A stretch of DNA of 64,000 bases from Ideonella benzenivorans (lineage in GTDB: Bacteria > Pseudomonadota > Gammaproteobacteria > Burkholderiales > Burkholderiaceae_C). Positions 48,116-58,628 of the stretch are shown here, one piece after another. The notes beneath the pieces were generated by a model. The model did not search any database, had not been told where the DNA came from, and saw only the letters and a list, made by a program, of their open reading frames with translations. A program made the translations under genes and the position numbers. Every line of letters begins with the position of its first letter. Position 1 is the first letter of the stretch. The DNA lies in contig NZ_JAGWCB010000018.1 of assembly GCF_020387415.1 (NCBI RefSeq), positions 186,001 to 250,000 of the forward strand. Direction: 5' to 3'.

Positions 48116-48763
48116 ATGAGTGACCTCCCCGCCGACCTCTACACCGAACCGCGCGACATCGACGTCAACACCCTGGCCAACCTGGGCCCGCTGGCCCCGA
48201 TGGCCGGCGTGTGGGAAGGCACCCGCGGCCTGGACGTGAAGCCCAAGGCCGAGGGGCCGAAGAAACAGGCCTATGTCGAGCGCATCGAGCTGCAGCCGAT
48301 CGACCCGCAGACCAACGGCCCGCAGCTGCTCTACGGGCTGCGCTACCACGTGCATGTCACCAAACCCGACCAGGTCAAGACCTACCACGACCAGGTGGGC
48401 TACTGGCTGTGGGAGCCGGCCACCGGCGCGCTCATCCACACCCTGACGATCCCGCGCGGCGAGATCGCGATGGCTGGCGGCACCGCCACCCCCGATGCCA
48501 CCTCGTTCGAGCTGGTCGCCACCCAGGGTCTGGACACCTTCGGCATCTGCTCGGCCCCGTTCCTGAACGAAGCGTTCAAGACCACCTCGTTCCGCATCCA
48601 GGTGACGATCCACCCGGATGGCCGCTGGGGCTACGAGGAGGACACGGTGCTGCAGATCCGCGGCCAGGCCGAGCCCTTCCACCACACCGACCGCAACCTG
48701 CTGCACAAGGTGGGCGAGCCCACGCCCAACCCGCTGTGGGCCGCGGCGCTGGCGAAGGCTTGA
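48116..48763 (+). CDS. Nitrobindin-like heme-binding beta-barrel protein
   Basis: A 215-residue protein of the FABP-like/THAP4-type heme-binding family. The signature glycine-tryptophan motif is LAPMAGVWEGTRG (about residues 26-38), followed by a barrel whose strands include YVERIELQPID, QLLYGLRYHVHVTKP and LIHTLTIPRGEIAMAGG. A proximal His is expected near the C-terminus (EPFHHTDRNLLHKV). Homologues bind ferric heme and react with NO or peroxynitrite. It lies 70 bp after the sigma-54 activator on the same strand; a functional link is not shown. A TAGACT box at 48080 may be its own -10. Confidence 0.85.
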   Translation: MSDLPADLYTEPRDIDVNTLANLGPLAPMAGVWEGTRGLDVKPKAEGPKKQAYVERIELQPIDPQTNGPQLLYGLRYHVHVTKPDQVKTYHDQVGYWLWEPATGALIHTLTIPRGEIAMAGGTATPDATSFELVATQGLDTFGICSAPFLNEAFKTTSFRIQVTIHPDGRWGYEEDTVLQIRGQAEPFHHTDRNLLHKVGEPTPNPLWAAALAKA

Positions 48764-48772
48764 CGCGCCCCG

Positions 48773-48778
48773 GATAAT
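48773..48778 (+). promoter_or_regulatory. -10-like box (GATAAT) upstream of prfC
   Basis: GATAAT lies 29 bp before ATG 48808, in the 44-bp gap after the nitrobindin-like gene. A TTGACG at 48760 is only 7 bp upstream of it, too close to be its -35. Confidence 0.3.
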
Positions 48779-48807
48779 GGCGGGTTTCGCCCACCGCTTC
48801 GCCCGCC

Positions 48808-50436
<1,629 letters not shown>

Positions 50437-50448
50437 GCGCCCGGCGCG

Positions 50449-51624
50449 TCAGGCCAGCACCGCCTCGTCGGGCTGGTCCTGAAAGCGCGTGAGGATCTGT
50501 TCGGCCTCTGCGCGGCCGGCCCGCAGCGCGGCCACGCAGTCGGCATCGAGCTGCCCGGCCGCCACCATCTCGTCCAATGTGGCCAGGGCGGTGTCGACTG
50601 GCTGCGGCCCCTTGTAAACCCGCCGGCTGGACAGGGCATCGAAAATGTCGGCCACGGTGACGATGCGGGCCGCCAGCGGAATCGCCTCGCCGCGCAGGCC
50701 GCGCGGGTAGCCGCTGCCGTCCAGGAACTCATGGTGGCAGGCCACCAGCTGGCGCAGGATGTCGATGCCGGCCACGCTGCCCAGCTGGAAGTCCTGGATC
50801 AGGCGCTCGATCATCTCGCTGCCCAGGTCCACGTGACGCTGCATCTGCTGGCGTTCCTCGGGCGTGAAACGGCCGGGTTTGAGCAGCAGGGCATCGGGCA
50901 CGCCGATCTTGCCGATGTCGTGCAGCGGGGCGAACAGGAACAGCAGCTCGATGAACTCGTCCTCCAGCCCGTGGCGGGCGGCCAAACCTCGGGCGATCAG
51001 CCGGACGTAGCGCGCCATGCGGTCCAGGTGGGCGCCGGTCTCCACGTCGCGCAGGTGGGCGAAGTCGCGCGCCACCCGCATCGAGCCCACCAGGGCCTGG
51101 ATCGCCGTCACCTCGTGGCTGATCATCATGCCCACCAGCTGGGCGTAGACCTGCAGCTGGGCCACCACCGCCTCGGTGAACAGGCCGGCGGTGCGGGAAT
51201 CGAAGAACAGAAAACCGTCCAGCTCGCCGCCGCGCTGCAGCAGCGGCACCGTGTAGGAGGACAGATAGCCCTGCTCGCGCACCCAGCGGCTGTGCTGGCT
51301 GTCGCCGGGCAGTTCGTCCGGGATGTGGTGGATCACCCGGGTCTGCGCCGCCTTTGCCAGCGCCAGCAGGCTGGGGCTGGCCGACAGCGGGTACTGGTAG
51401 GTCCGCAGCGGCTCATTGCCCAGCGTGCTGTTGACGAAGGTCTTGAGCATGTCGTCCTGCGGATCGTAGAGTGCGCAGGCCATGCGGTCCACCGCCGGCA
51501 CGATGCGCCGGATCTGCTCATGCAGGGCGCCGATGCGCTCGCCCAGGGAGGCGGTGCGGGCCGCGGCGATGGCCCAGGGACGGGCACCGGGTGTCGGGGC
51601 GAACGTGAGGTCGGACAGGTTCAT
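50449..51624 (-). CDS. GAF-HD-GYP protein, probable cyclic-di-GMP phosphodiesterase
   Basis: A 391-residue cytoplasmic signalling protein. The N-terminal half resembles a GAF sensor (RMACALYDPQDDMLKTFVNS, VPLLQRGGELDGFLFFDSR). The C-terminal half is a full HD-GYP domain: the HD pair in PLHDIGKIGVPDALLLKPG, VACHHEFLDGSGYPRGLRG (the HHE...GYP signature), and VADIFDALSSRRVYK. Such enzymes hydrolyse c-di-GMP to GMP, affecting motility and biofilm. ATG 51624 is preferred, since the 28-residue lead from 51708 is Pro/Gln-rich and unlike the domain. It is monocistronic. Confidence 0.92.
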   Translation of the reverse strand: MNLSDLTFAPTPGARPWAIAAARTASLGERIGALHEQIRRIVPAVDRMACALYDPQDDMLKTFVNSTLGNEPLRTYQYPLSASPSLLALAKAAQTRVIHHIPDELPGDSQHSRWVREQGYLSSYTVPLLQRGGELDGFLFFDSRTAGLFTEAVVAQLQVYAQLVGMMISHEVTAIQALVGSMRVARDFAHLRDVETGAHLDRMARYVRLIARGLAARHGLEDEFIELLFLFAPLHDIGKIGVPDALLLKPGRFTPEERQQMQRHVDLGSEMIERLIQDFQLGSVAGIDILRQLVACHHEFLDGSGYPRGLRGEAIPLAARIVTVADIFDALSSRRVYKGPQPVDTALATLDEMVAAGQLDADCVAALRAGRAEAEQILTRFQDQPDEAVLA

Positions 51625-51745
51625 GCAGGGATCGGGCAAGGCTTGGAACGCGGGCGGGCCCCAGGATCCTCCCTGGGCATGGCCCCTCAGCGTCTGTATC
51701 GGCGCCACCGGCGGGCAGTTGAGCCGTGGTCCCCTGCGGTCCGGC

Positions 51746-52099
51746 TCAGGCCATCAGATCGAGCGAGCTGCCGGGCTGCAGACCGACACGACGGGCCAGC
51801 CCGGGCCGCAGACGCAGCACCGAAGCCGCCTCCTGGCAGCGCGCCACCCGCCACGGCGGCAGGCGCGGCACCACCTTCAGCACCACCCCGTCGGCCCGCA
51901 GGAACACCACGTCCACCGCCCCACGGGCGCCCCAGGTGTGCACCCAGTGGCAGGGGCGCAACCAGCTGCCACACAGCACGCCGCCTCCCTGCTGGCGTGG
52001 CGCGGCCCAGGGCCACAGCCAGCGGCGCACGGCACCTTCACGCCGCACGACCCGCTGCGTGGGGCGTCCATCGATGCAAAGCTGGATCCTGGCAGACAT
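51746..52099 (-). CDS. DUF192 family protein
   Basis: A 117-residue protein with the DUF192 core: a conserved CHWVHTWGARGAVDVVFL (with the family's C-x2-T..M/W..D pattern), the strand VVLKVVPRLPPWRV and the C-terminal beta-barrel end ARRVGLQPGSSLDL. The family occurs near secretion and pilus genes, but its function is unknown. The start is ATG 52099 (MSARIQLCIDGR); upstream codons in frame are low-quality. The AT-richer 52100-52240 gap upstream holds no element I can assign. Confidence 0.8.
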   Translation of the reverse strand: MSARIQLCIDGRPTQRVVRREGAVRRWLWPWAAPRQQGGGVLCGSWLRPCHWVHTWGARGAVDVVFLRADGVVLKVVPRLPPWRVARCQEAASVLRLRPGLARRVGLQPGSSLDLMA

Positions 52100-52240
52100 G
52101 GTGTGTGAGAGCTCCGCGGCGTGGGGTGGGGACGGGCGGTGGGGCGCCGCCGCGCTCAGCTTAGGGCGTGATGCATGCCATGCGTGTTTCCTGCGTGTAA
52201 TCGAGCCCACAAATGGCGACAAACGCAGCCGCCGCCCCCG

Positions 52241-53083
52241 TCAGGGCCTGGGCTGACAGACCCACTCGGTGCCGTCTTCGTTGAAGGAGAAGCTGACAAA
52301 GGGGGCCCCCGGCCCCAAGCGCCGTTCGACATGGAAGTTGGCACCATCGCCCCACTCCACCCCGCCGTTGACCTGCTGGTCGGCCAACTGGCTGCCCAGG
52401 CTCACCACGCGCAGGGCCTGACCCGGCGCCTGCCAAGGCAGCGCCCGGCCATTGAGCACCACCGCCTGGGACGTCACGCTGAAGCGGGCCTCCCGGTCCC
52501 GCCCTCCTGATCGGCGCCCCGTGTGGCAGAGCCCCTGCACGGTGCGGCCCCCGGTGTCATACAACTCGGCGAACAAGCTCCCTGCGGCCTCTGGCTGGGC
52601 GACGATGCGGGCCTCACGGAGGTCCAGGTCGCCACAGCGGCGGCCCTGGCTCACCTGGCCGGAGCCGCGCCCGATCTCGACGCCGGCTTCGCGGAAGCTG
52701 TCATCGGTGCTGGCCAGGCGCGCCAGGCGCTCGTCCGTGCTGACCTCCAGGTAGAGCTGGCGGGCCTGCAGGTCCAGCGTGAAACTGAACGCGCCGGCCG
52801 GGTCGAACAAGGCCATATGCTCCGGGCCGACCACTATCTGCCCGTCGGGCGTGATGCGCAGATCGCCCGCCACCGGGGCCAGCCCGTCCGGGTTGGGCTG
52901 CACCTGGCAACTGGGGCTGGCATAGCGCCCAGCGAACAGGCCCGCCACGCGCTGCTGGAGCCGTACCGGGTCCTCGGCCAGCGGGGCCGCGGCAACCGCC
53001 CCCGGGACCATCCCCCCGCCCAACAGACACAGCACGCCGAGGCGTGCCGGGAAGAACGTGCGCCACCAAGAGGTCTTTGCCAT
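52241..53083 (-). CDS. Exported protein of unknown function
   Basis: A 280-residue protein with a Sec signal peptide ([29 protein letters not shown], in parts; cleavage after VAA or AAA). Mature part is beta-rich with six cysteines ([28 protein letters not shown] among them), which hints at disulfides in the periplasm. A segment [25 protein letters not shown] (in parts) and [21 protein letters not shown] are notable but not family-defining for me. ATG 53083 is chosen to give a signal peptide. It is divergent from ubiA. Confidence 0.75.
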   Translation of the reverse strand: MAKTSWWRTFFPARLGVLCLLGGGMVPGAVAAAPLAEDPVRLQQRVAGLFAGRYASPSCQVQPNPDGLAPVAGDLRITPDGQIVVGPEHMALFDPAGAFSFTLDLQARQLYLEVSTDERLARLASTDDSFREAGVEIGRGSGQVSQGRRCGDLDLREARIVAQPEAAGSLFAELYDTGGRTVQGLCHTGRRSGGRDREARFSVTSQAVVLNGRALPWQAPGQALRVVSLGSQLADQQVNGGVEWGDGANFHVERRLGPGAPFVSFSFNEDGTEWVCQPRP

Positions 53084-53142
53084 CCCGGAATGGTATCGGG
53101 CCCGCCCCGGCGGACAGGGGCGTGGCCGACAGCCGGGCACGG

Positions 53143-53148
53143 GATAAT
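53143..53148 (+). promoter_or_regulatory. -10 box (GATAAT) abutting ubiA
   Basis: GATAAT is centred in CGGGATAATCCCG, 9 bp before ATG 53158, so a transcript begun from it would have a leader of only a few bases. Confidence 0.4.
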
Positions 53149-53157
53149 CCCGCCGTC

Positions 53158-54063
53158 ATGACCACCGCCGCCCCCCCCTCCCGTCTCTCGCTGTACCTGG
53201 ACCTGATCCGCTGGGACCGCCCGGCCGGCTGGCTGCTGCTGCTGTGGCCCACGCTGTCGGCCCTGTGGATCGCGGCCGACGGCTTTCCCGGCTGGCATGT
53301 GCTGGCGGTGTTCACGCTGGGCACGATCCTGATGCGCAGCGCGGGCTGTTGCATCAACGACGTGGCCGACCGCGAGTTCGACCTGCACGTCAAGCGCACC
53401 GCCCAGCGCCCGGTCACCAGCGGCGAGATCCAGCCCAAGCAAGCGCTCACGCTGGGCGCCGTGCTGGCCCTGGTCTCCTTCGCGCTGGTGCTGACGACCA
53501 ATGCCGCCACGGTCTGGCTGTCGGTGCCGGCGGTGGTGGTGGCCTCGCTCTACCCCTATGCCAAGCGGGTCATCGCCATGCCGCAGGCCGTGCTGGGTGT
53601 GGCCTACAGCTTCGGCATCCCGATGGCGTTCAGCGCCGTCCAGGGCGGGCAGGACTGGCGCCTTTCGGCCATCGCCGCCGCGGTGCCGCCGCACGCCTGG
53701 TGGCTGGTGCTGGGCAACATCTGCTGGGTGCTGGCCTATGACACCGAGTACGCGATGGTCGACCGCGATGACGACCTGAGGATCGGCATCAAGACCTCCG
53801 CCATCACGCTGGGCCGCCACGACGTCAACGGCGTGATGACCTTCTACGCGCTCTACCTGGGCCTGTGGGCCTGGGTGGGCTGGCGCCTGGGCCTGGCCTG
53901 GCCCTATCTGGCCGGCATCGCGGTGGCGGCGTGCCAGGTGGCCTGGCACTGGTGGCTGATCCGCAGCCGCTCGCGCGAGGGCTGCTTCAAGGCCTTCCGC
54001 CTCAACCACTGGGTCGGGGCGGCGGTGTTCGCCGGCACGGTGCTGGCCGGCTGGGTGCGCTGA
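53158..54063 (+). CDS. ubiA: 4-hydroxybenzoate polyprenyltransferase
   Basis: Membrane enzyme that attaches the polyprenyl chain to 4-hydroxybenzoate in ubiquinone synthesis. The 301-residue protein has several membrane helices and both Asp-rich motifs: [20 protein letters not shown] (NDxxDRxxD) and [18 protein letters not shown] (DxxYA..D..DD). The N-terminus [20 protein letters not shown] is the usual UbiA opening. ATG 53158 fits; the open frame upstream overlaps the divergent gene. It is convergent with proC, 4 bp apart, a pairing frequent in Burkholderiales. Confidence 0.95.
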   Translation: MTTAAPPSRLSLYLDLIRWDRPAGWLLLLWPTLSALWIAADGFPGWHVLAVFTLGTILMRSAGCCINDVADREFDLHVKRTAQRPVTSGEIQPKQALTLGAVLALVSFALVLTTNAATVWLSVPAVVVASLYPYAKRVIAMPQAVLGVAYSFGIPMAFSAVQGGQDWRLSAIAAAVPPHAWWLVLGNICWVLAYDTEYAMVDRDDDLRIGIKTSAITLGRHDVNGVMTFYALYLGLWAWVGWRLGLAWPYLAGIAVAACQVAWHWWLIRSRSREGCFKAFRLNHWVGAAVFAGTVLAGWVR

Positions 54064-54067
54064 GCGC

Positions 54068-54901
54068 TCAGGCCTTGCCGAATTCCTCGCCCAGCTCCTT
54101 GGCCCGCTCGGCCGCCGCGTGCAAGGCGCGGACAAAGGCCAGCTTGACGCCCCGGGCCTCCAGCGTGCTGATGGCCGCGTAGGTCGTGCCGCCCTTGGAG
54201 GTCACGCGCTGGCGCAGCACCTCGGGGGTCTCGCTGGACTGCGCCGCCAGAGCGGCCGAGCCGGTGAAGGTCTGCTGGGCCAGCGTGCGCGACTGTTCCG
54301 CGCTCAGGCCCAGCTCCACACCCGCCTGGATCATCGCCTCCAGCAGGTAGAAGACATAAGCGGGGCCAGACCCCGACAGCGCGGTCACCGCATCCAGCTG
54401 GGCTTCCTTGCCCACCCACAGCAGCTGGCCCGTGGCCGCCAGCACCTGCTCGACCTGCAGGCGCTCGTCCAGCGTCACGGCCGGGCTGGCGAACAAGCCG
54501 CTCATACCCTGGCCGATCAGGGCCGGGGTGTTGGGCATGGCCCGCACCACCCGGGCGCTGCCGGTGGCCTGGGCCACCGCAGTGCTGGGGATGCCCGCCA
54601 TGATGGACAGGTGCAACGCCTGGCTCACATAGGGCGCACAGGGAGCCACCGCCGCCTGGAACACCTGCGGCTTGACCGCCCAGACCACCACCCCGGCCGC
54701 CGACAACGCCGGGCCGGCCGCCGATTCGGCCTGCACACCCAGTTGGGCGCGCAGGCGCAGGGCCTGCTCGGACGAGGGCTCGATCACCAGGATCGTCGAC
54801 GCCGGATGGCCGGAGCGGACCAGCCCGCCAATGATGGCGCTGGCCATGTTGCCGCCCCCGATGAAGGCGATGGTGGTGTTCAAAGGAGTACTGCTGCTCA
54901 T
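54068..54901 (-). CDS. proC: Pyrroline-5-carboxylate reductase
   Basis: Reduces 1-pyrroline-5-carboxylate to proline with NAD(P)H, the last step of proline synthesis. The 277-residue protein has the N-terminal Rossmann motif IAFIGGGNMASAIIGGL, VVRAMPNTPALIGQGM in the middle, and the C-terminal signature LSGSGPAYVFYLLEAMIQAG ... GGTTYAAISTLE. ATG 54901 is used, because the frame continues upstream antisense to gdh with no homology. It balances putA, which degrades proline, also in this window. Confidence 0.96.
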   Translation of the reverse strand: MSSSTPLNTTIAFIGGGNMASAIIGGLVRSGHPASTILVIEPSSEQALRLRAQLGVQAESAAGPALSAAGVVVWAVKPQVFQAAVAPCAPYVSQALHLSIMAGIPSTAVAQATGSARVVRAMPNTPALIGQGMSGLFASPAVTLDERLQVEQVLAATGQLLWVGKEAQLDAVTALSGSGPAYVFYLLEAMIQAGVELGLSAEQSRTLAQQTFTGSAALAAQSSETPEVLRQRVTSKGGTTYAAISTLEARGVKLAFVRALHAAAERAKELGEEFGKA

Positions 54902-55018
54902 GGTGGTCCAGTGTATGAGCTTCTGTGCCGGCATGCGGCCCGGCACAGATCGCGATGGGCCTGCAGGGCTCATGCGCATCTTGCATAACGTGGCCGACAC
55001 AGGCCGGGGGGAACGCCC

Positions 55019-55024
55019 TACAGT
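55019..55024 (+). promoter_or_regulatory. -10-like box (TACAGT) upstream of glutamate dehydrogenase
   Basis: TACAGT lies 72 bp before ATG 55097 in the divergent gap with proC. No good -35 at the right distance. Confidence 0.3.
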
Positions 55025-55096
55025 CCGCTCCCATGCGGCGCGGGACAGCTCATGAGGCCCACCTGCGGCACGCAGCCAACGATGGAGACACGTTTC

Positions 55097-56371
55097 ATGA
55101 TTTCCGATCTTTCCTACGTCCACCCCTCGCCCGAGAGCCCCTGGCTGACCTATCTGTCGCAGGTCGACCGCGTGCTGCCCTACCTGGGCCCGCTGTCCCG
55201 CTGGGCCGACACCCTCAAGCGCCCCAAGCGCGCGCTGATCGTCGACATCCCGATCGAGCTGGATGACGGCACCATCGCGCATTACGAGGGCTACCGGGTG
55301 CAGCACAACCTTTCGCGCGGCCCCGGCAAGGGCGGCGTGCGCTACCACCCGGATGTCACGCTGGAAGAGGTGATGGCCTTGGCGGCGTGGATGAGCATCA
55401 AGAACGCCGCGGTGAACCTGCCGTTCGGCGGCGCCAAGGGCGGCATCCGGGTCGATCCCAAGCAGCTGTCGGTCAAGGAGCTGGAGCGCATGACGCGCCG
55501 CTACACCAGCGAGATCGGCATCATCATCGGCCCGCAGCAGGACATTCCGGCACCGGACGTGAACACCAACCCGCAGATCATGGCGTGGATGATGGACACG
55601 TACTCGATGAACACCGGCACCACCGCCACCGGCGTGGTCACCGGCAAGCCGGTGCACCTGGGCGGCTCGCTGGGCCGCGTGAAGGCCACCGGCCGCGGCG
55701 TGTTCGTCACCGGCCGGGAAGCTGCCCGCCGCATGGGCCTGGACCTGAACGGCGCGCGCGTCGCGGTGCAGGGCACCGGCAACGTGGGCGGCTCGGCGAT
55801 GGAGCTGTTCGCCCAGGCCGGGGCGAAGATCGTCGCCGCGCAGGACCACACTGGCGCCATCTACAACGCCCACGGCCTGGACATGGCCGCGCTGCAGCCC
55901 TGGCTGAAGGAGCACGGCGGCGTGGCCGGCTTCCCCGGCGGCGAGCGCCTGGGCCACGAGGAGTTCTGGGACACCGACTGCGAGATCCTGATCCCGGCCG
56001 CGCTGGAAGGCCAGATCACGGCCGACCGGGCCCGCCGCCTGAAGGCCAAGCTGGTGCTCGAAGGCGCCAACGGCCCAACGCTGCCAGGGGCCGACGACAT
56101 CCTGGCCGAGCGCGGCATCCTGGTGGTGCCCGACGTGATCTGCAACGCCGGCGGCGTGACCGTGTCCTACTTCGAGTGGGTGCAGGACTTCAGCTCGTTC
56201 TTCTGGACCGAGGACGAAATCAACCTGCGGCTCGACAAGATCATGGTCGGCGCCCTGAAGCGCATCTGGGACGTGGCCGACCAGCACAAGATCACGCTGC
56301 GCACCGCCACCTTCGCGGTGGCCTGCGAGCGCATCCTCGAAGCCCGGCGCGAGCGCGGCCTCTACCCCTGA
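55097..56371 (+). CDS. gdhA: Glutamate dehydrogenase (Glu/Leu/Phe/Val family)
   Basis: Interconverts glutamate and 2-oxoglutarate plus ammonia. The 424-residue size and sequence fit the catabolic, hexameric NAD-type branch found in Bacillus and Burkholderiales. Visible are the substrate-binding [21 protein letters not shown] (in parts), the catalytic-Lys loop [29 protein letters not shown], and the Rossmann motif [16 protein letters not shown]. Start: GGAG at 55084-55087 is 9 nt before ATG 55097 ([11 protein letters not shown]); ATG 55082 would add five residues. It fits an amino-acid-burning lifestyle together with putA and pckG. The gdhA symbol is used loosely. Confidence 0.93.
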   Translation: MISDLSYVHPSPESPWLTYLSQVDRVLPYLGPLSRWADTLKRPKRALIVDIPIELDDGTIAHYEGYRVQHNLSRGPGKGGVRYHPDVTLEEVMALAAWMSIKNAAVNLPFGGAKGGIRVDPKQLSVKELERMTRRYTSEIGIIIGPQQDIPAPDVNTNPQIMAWMMDTYSMNTGTTATGVVTGKPVHLGGSLGRVKATGRGVFVTGREAARRMGLDLNGARVAVQGTGNVGGSAMELFAQAGAKIVAAQDHTGAIYNAHGLDMAALQPWLKEHGGVAGFPGGERLGHEEFWDTDCEILIPAALEGQITADRARRLKAKLVLEGANGPTLPGADDILAERGILVVPDVICNAGGVTVSYFEWVQDFSSFFWTEDEINLRLDKIMVGALKRIWDVADQHKITLRTATFAVACERILEARRERGLYP

Positions 56372-56386
56372 CCGGCCTGCCGGCGC

Positions 56387-57439
56387 TCAGACCTGCACGA
56401 CCAGGCCGGGCGTGCCGGCCTGCAGCGAGCCCACCACGCTGGCGGCCTCGAAGCCGCCGGCGTGGAACACCGACAGCACCCGGTCCAGCTCGGCCGGGGC
56501 GCAGCTGACCAGCAGGCCGCCGCTGGTCTGCGGGTCGGTCAGCAGCGTGCGCTGCCAGGGGGCCATCTCCGCGCCCCCCGCCACGCTCACCTGGGCGCCA
56601 TAGCCGGTCCAGTTGCGGCCGGAAGCGCCGGTGGCGATGCCTTCCTGCGCCAGCGCGGCCACTCCGCCGATCAGCGGCACCTTCGCCCAGTCCACCGTGG
56701 CCTGCAGCTTCGAGCCCCGGCAGATCTCCAGCAGGTGGCCGGCCAAGCCGAAGCCGGTGACGTCGGTCATCGCGTGCACGCCCTCGAGCTGGGCCAGTTC
56801 GGTCCCCACCCGGTTGAGCAGCGTGGTGTAGTGCACCATCTGCCCGTAGCCGGCGGCGTCCAGCTTGCCCTTCTTCAGCGCGGCCGACAGCACGCCCACG
56901 CCCAGCGGCTTGCCCAGCACCAGCACATCACCCGCCTGGGCGTCGGCATTGCGACGCACCCGCTTCGGATGCACCAGACCCAGGGCCACCAGGCCGTAGA
57001 TGGGCTCCAGCACGTCGATGGAGTGGCCGCCGGCGATCGGCACGCCCGCCTCGCGGCAGACACTGGCGCCGCCTTCCAGGATCTGGCCGATCACGGCCAG
57101 CGGCAACTTGTCCAGCGGCATGCCGACGATGGCCAGCGCCAGGATGGGCCGCCCCCCCATGGCATAGACGTCGGACAGCGCGTTGGTGGCCGCGATGCGG
57201 CCGAAGTCGCGCGGGTCGTCGACAATCGGGGTGAAGAAATCGGTGGTGGCCACGAGGGCCTGCTCATCGTTCAGACGCCAGACGGCGGCATCGTCGCTGG
57301 TCTCGATCCCGACCATCAGTTCGGGCGGGATCACGCCCGGCGCCGTGCGCGACAGGATGTCGGTGAGCACCCCGGGCGCAATCTTGCAGCCGCAGCCGCC
57401 GCCGTGTGAGAAACGGGTGAGTTGAATGGGCGTGTCCAT
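56387..57439 (-). CDS. selD: Selenide, water dikinase (Cys form)
   Basis: Makes selenophosphate from selenide and ATP. The 350-residue protein has the active-site loop SHGGGCGCKIAPG with Cys at positions 16 and 18 and Lys19, so it is the cysteine rather than the selenocysteine form. ETSDDAAVWRL and TDFFTPIVDDPRDFGRIAATNALSDVYAMGG (in parts) form the ATP and metal site. ATG 57439. It is divergent from selU with 69 bp between starts, a usual pairing when selenophosphate is used for tRNA 2-selenouridine. No selA or selB is in the window. Confidence 0.96.
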   Translation of the reverse strand: MDTPIQLTRFSHGGGCGCKIAPGVLTDILSRTAPGVIPPELMVGIETSDDAAVWRLNDEQALVATTDFFTPIVDDPRDFGRIAATNALSDVYAMGGRPILALAIVGMPLDKLPLAVIGQILEGGASVCREAGVPIAGGHSIDVLEPIYGLVALGLVHPKRVRRNADAQAGDVLVLGKPLGVGVLSAALKKGKLDAAGYGQMVHYTTLLNRVGTELAQLEGVHAMTDVTGFGLAGHLLEICRGSKLQATVDWAKVPLIGGVAALAQEGIATGASGRNWTGYGAQVSVAGGAEMAPWQRTLLTDPQTSGGLLVSCAPAELDRVLSVFHAGGFEAASVVGSLQAGTPGLVVQV

Positions 57440-57508
57440 GCCAGGGGTCCTGTGTCGCCGCCGTGCGGCGAATCTGAATGCAGCATTGTGCCGCCGGGAG
57501 ATCCGGCC

Positions 57509-58591
57509 ATGACGATGCAAGGGCGCATGCCCTTTCCCCACGATCCGGTGGGCCTGGACGACCTGGGGCAGTACGACACCCTGATCGATGCCCGCTCGCC
57601 GGCCGAGTTCGCCGAGGACGCGATCCCCGGTGCGATCAACTGCCCGGTGCTGGACAACGACGAACGCCGCATCGTCGGCACGCTCTACAAGCAGGTCGGC
57701 GCCTTCGAGGCGCGGCGGGTGGGCGCGGCCATGGTGGCTGCCAACCTGGCCCGCCACCTGCGCGGCCCGCTGGCCGACAAGCCCGCCGGCTGGCGCCCTC
57801 TGGTCTACTGCTGGCGCGGCGGCCTGCGCAGCGGCTCGATGGTGACCTGGCTGCGCATGGTGGGCTGGCCGGCCGTGCAGCTGCGCGGTGGCTACAAGAC
57901 CTGGCGCACCCACGTGATCGAGCGCATCGACGCCCTGGCGCCGCAGCTGCCGCTGCGGGTGCTGTGCGGCCCCACGGGCAGCGCCAAGACCGCCATCCTG
58001 CAGGCCGCGGCCCGGGCCGGCGCCCAGGTGCTGGACCTGGAAGGCCTGGCCGCCCACAAGGGTTCGGTGCTGGGGGCGGTGCCGGGGGTTGAACAGCCCT
58101 CGCAGAAGGCCTTCGAGACCCGGCTGGCCCTGGCGCTGGCCGGCTTCGACCTGGGCCGGCCGGTGTTCGTCGAGGCCGAGAGCCGCAAGATCGGCCACAT
58201 CGCCCTGCCCAACGCGTTGGTGGACCGGCTGCGCGAGAGCCCCTGCCTCACGGTGCAGGCGCCGGCGGCGGCGCGGCTGGAGTACCTGCTGCGCGACTAT
58301 GCCTACCTGGGACGGGACGGCGCCCAGCTGGCCGACACCCTGGGCCGGCTGCACGGGCTGCTGGCCAACGACACCCTGGCCCGCTGGCAGGCCTGGGCCC
58401 GCGCCGGCGAGCTCGCGCCGCTGTTCGAGGCCCTGATGCGTGAGCACTACGACCCGGCCTATGCCCGCTCTCAGCGCGGCAACTTCCTGCGCATCGCCGA
58501 CGCCCTGCCACTGCCCACCGAGCGGCTGACGCCCGAGGCGATCGACGCGCTGGTGCCCACGCTGCGGGCGCTGGGCGGCGACGCGGCCTGA
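57509..58591 (+). CDS. selU: tRNA 2-selenouridine synthase
   Basis: Also called MnmH/YbbB. Converts 2-thiouridine at tRNA position 34 to 2-selenouridine through a geranylated intermediate, with selenophosphate from SelD. The 360-residue protein combines a rhodanese domain with the catalytic Cys in LVYCWRGGLRSGSM and a P-loop ATPase-like domain with LCGPTGSAKTAILQ. Homology begins at VGLDDLGQYDTLIDARSPAEF, so ATG 57509 is chosen; GGGAG (57496-57500) precedes it by 8 nt. Convergent with putA. Confidence 0.95.
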   Translation: MTMQGRMPFPHDPVGLDDLGQYDTLIDARSPAEFAEDAIPGAINCPVLDNDERRIVGTLYKQVGAFEARRVGAAMVAANLARHLRGPLADKPAGWRPLVYCWRGGLRSGSMVTWLRMVGWPAVQLRGGYKTWRTHVIERIDALAPQLPLRVLCGPTGSAKTAILQAAARAGAQVLDLEGLAAHKGSVLGAVPGVEQPSQKAFETRLALALAGFDLGRPVFVEAESRKIGHIALPNALVDRLRESPCLTVQAPAAARLEYLLRDYAYLGRDGAQLADTLGRLHGLLANDTLARWQAWARAGELAPLFEALMREHYDPAYARSQRGNFLRIADALPLPTERLTPEAIDALVPTLRALGGDAA

Positions 58592-58628
58592 ACCGCGCCC
58601 CGACGCCCTGCCAACGCCCCTGGCGGAT

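Noticed and set aside
48760-48778. TTGACG and GATAAT read as a -35/-10 pair for prfC
   Set aside because: Only 7 bp separate them, whereas 16-18 bp are needed; only the -10-like box is kept.
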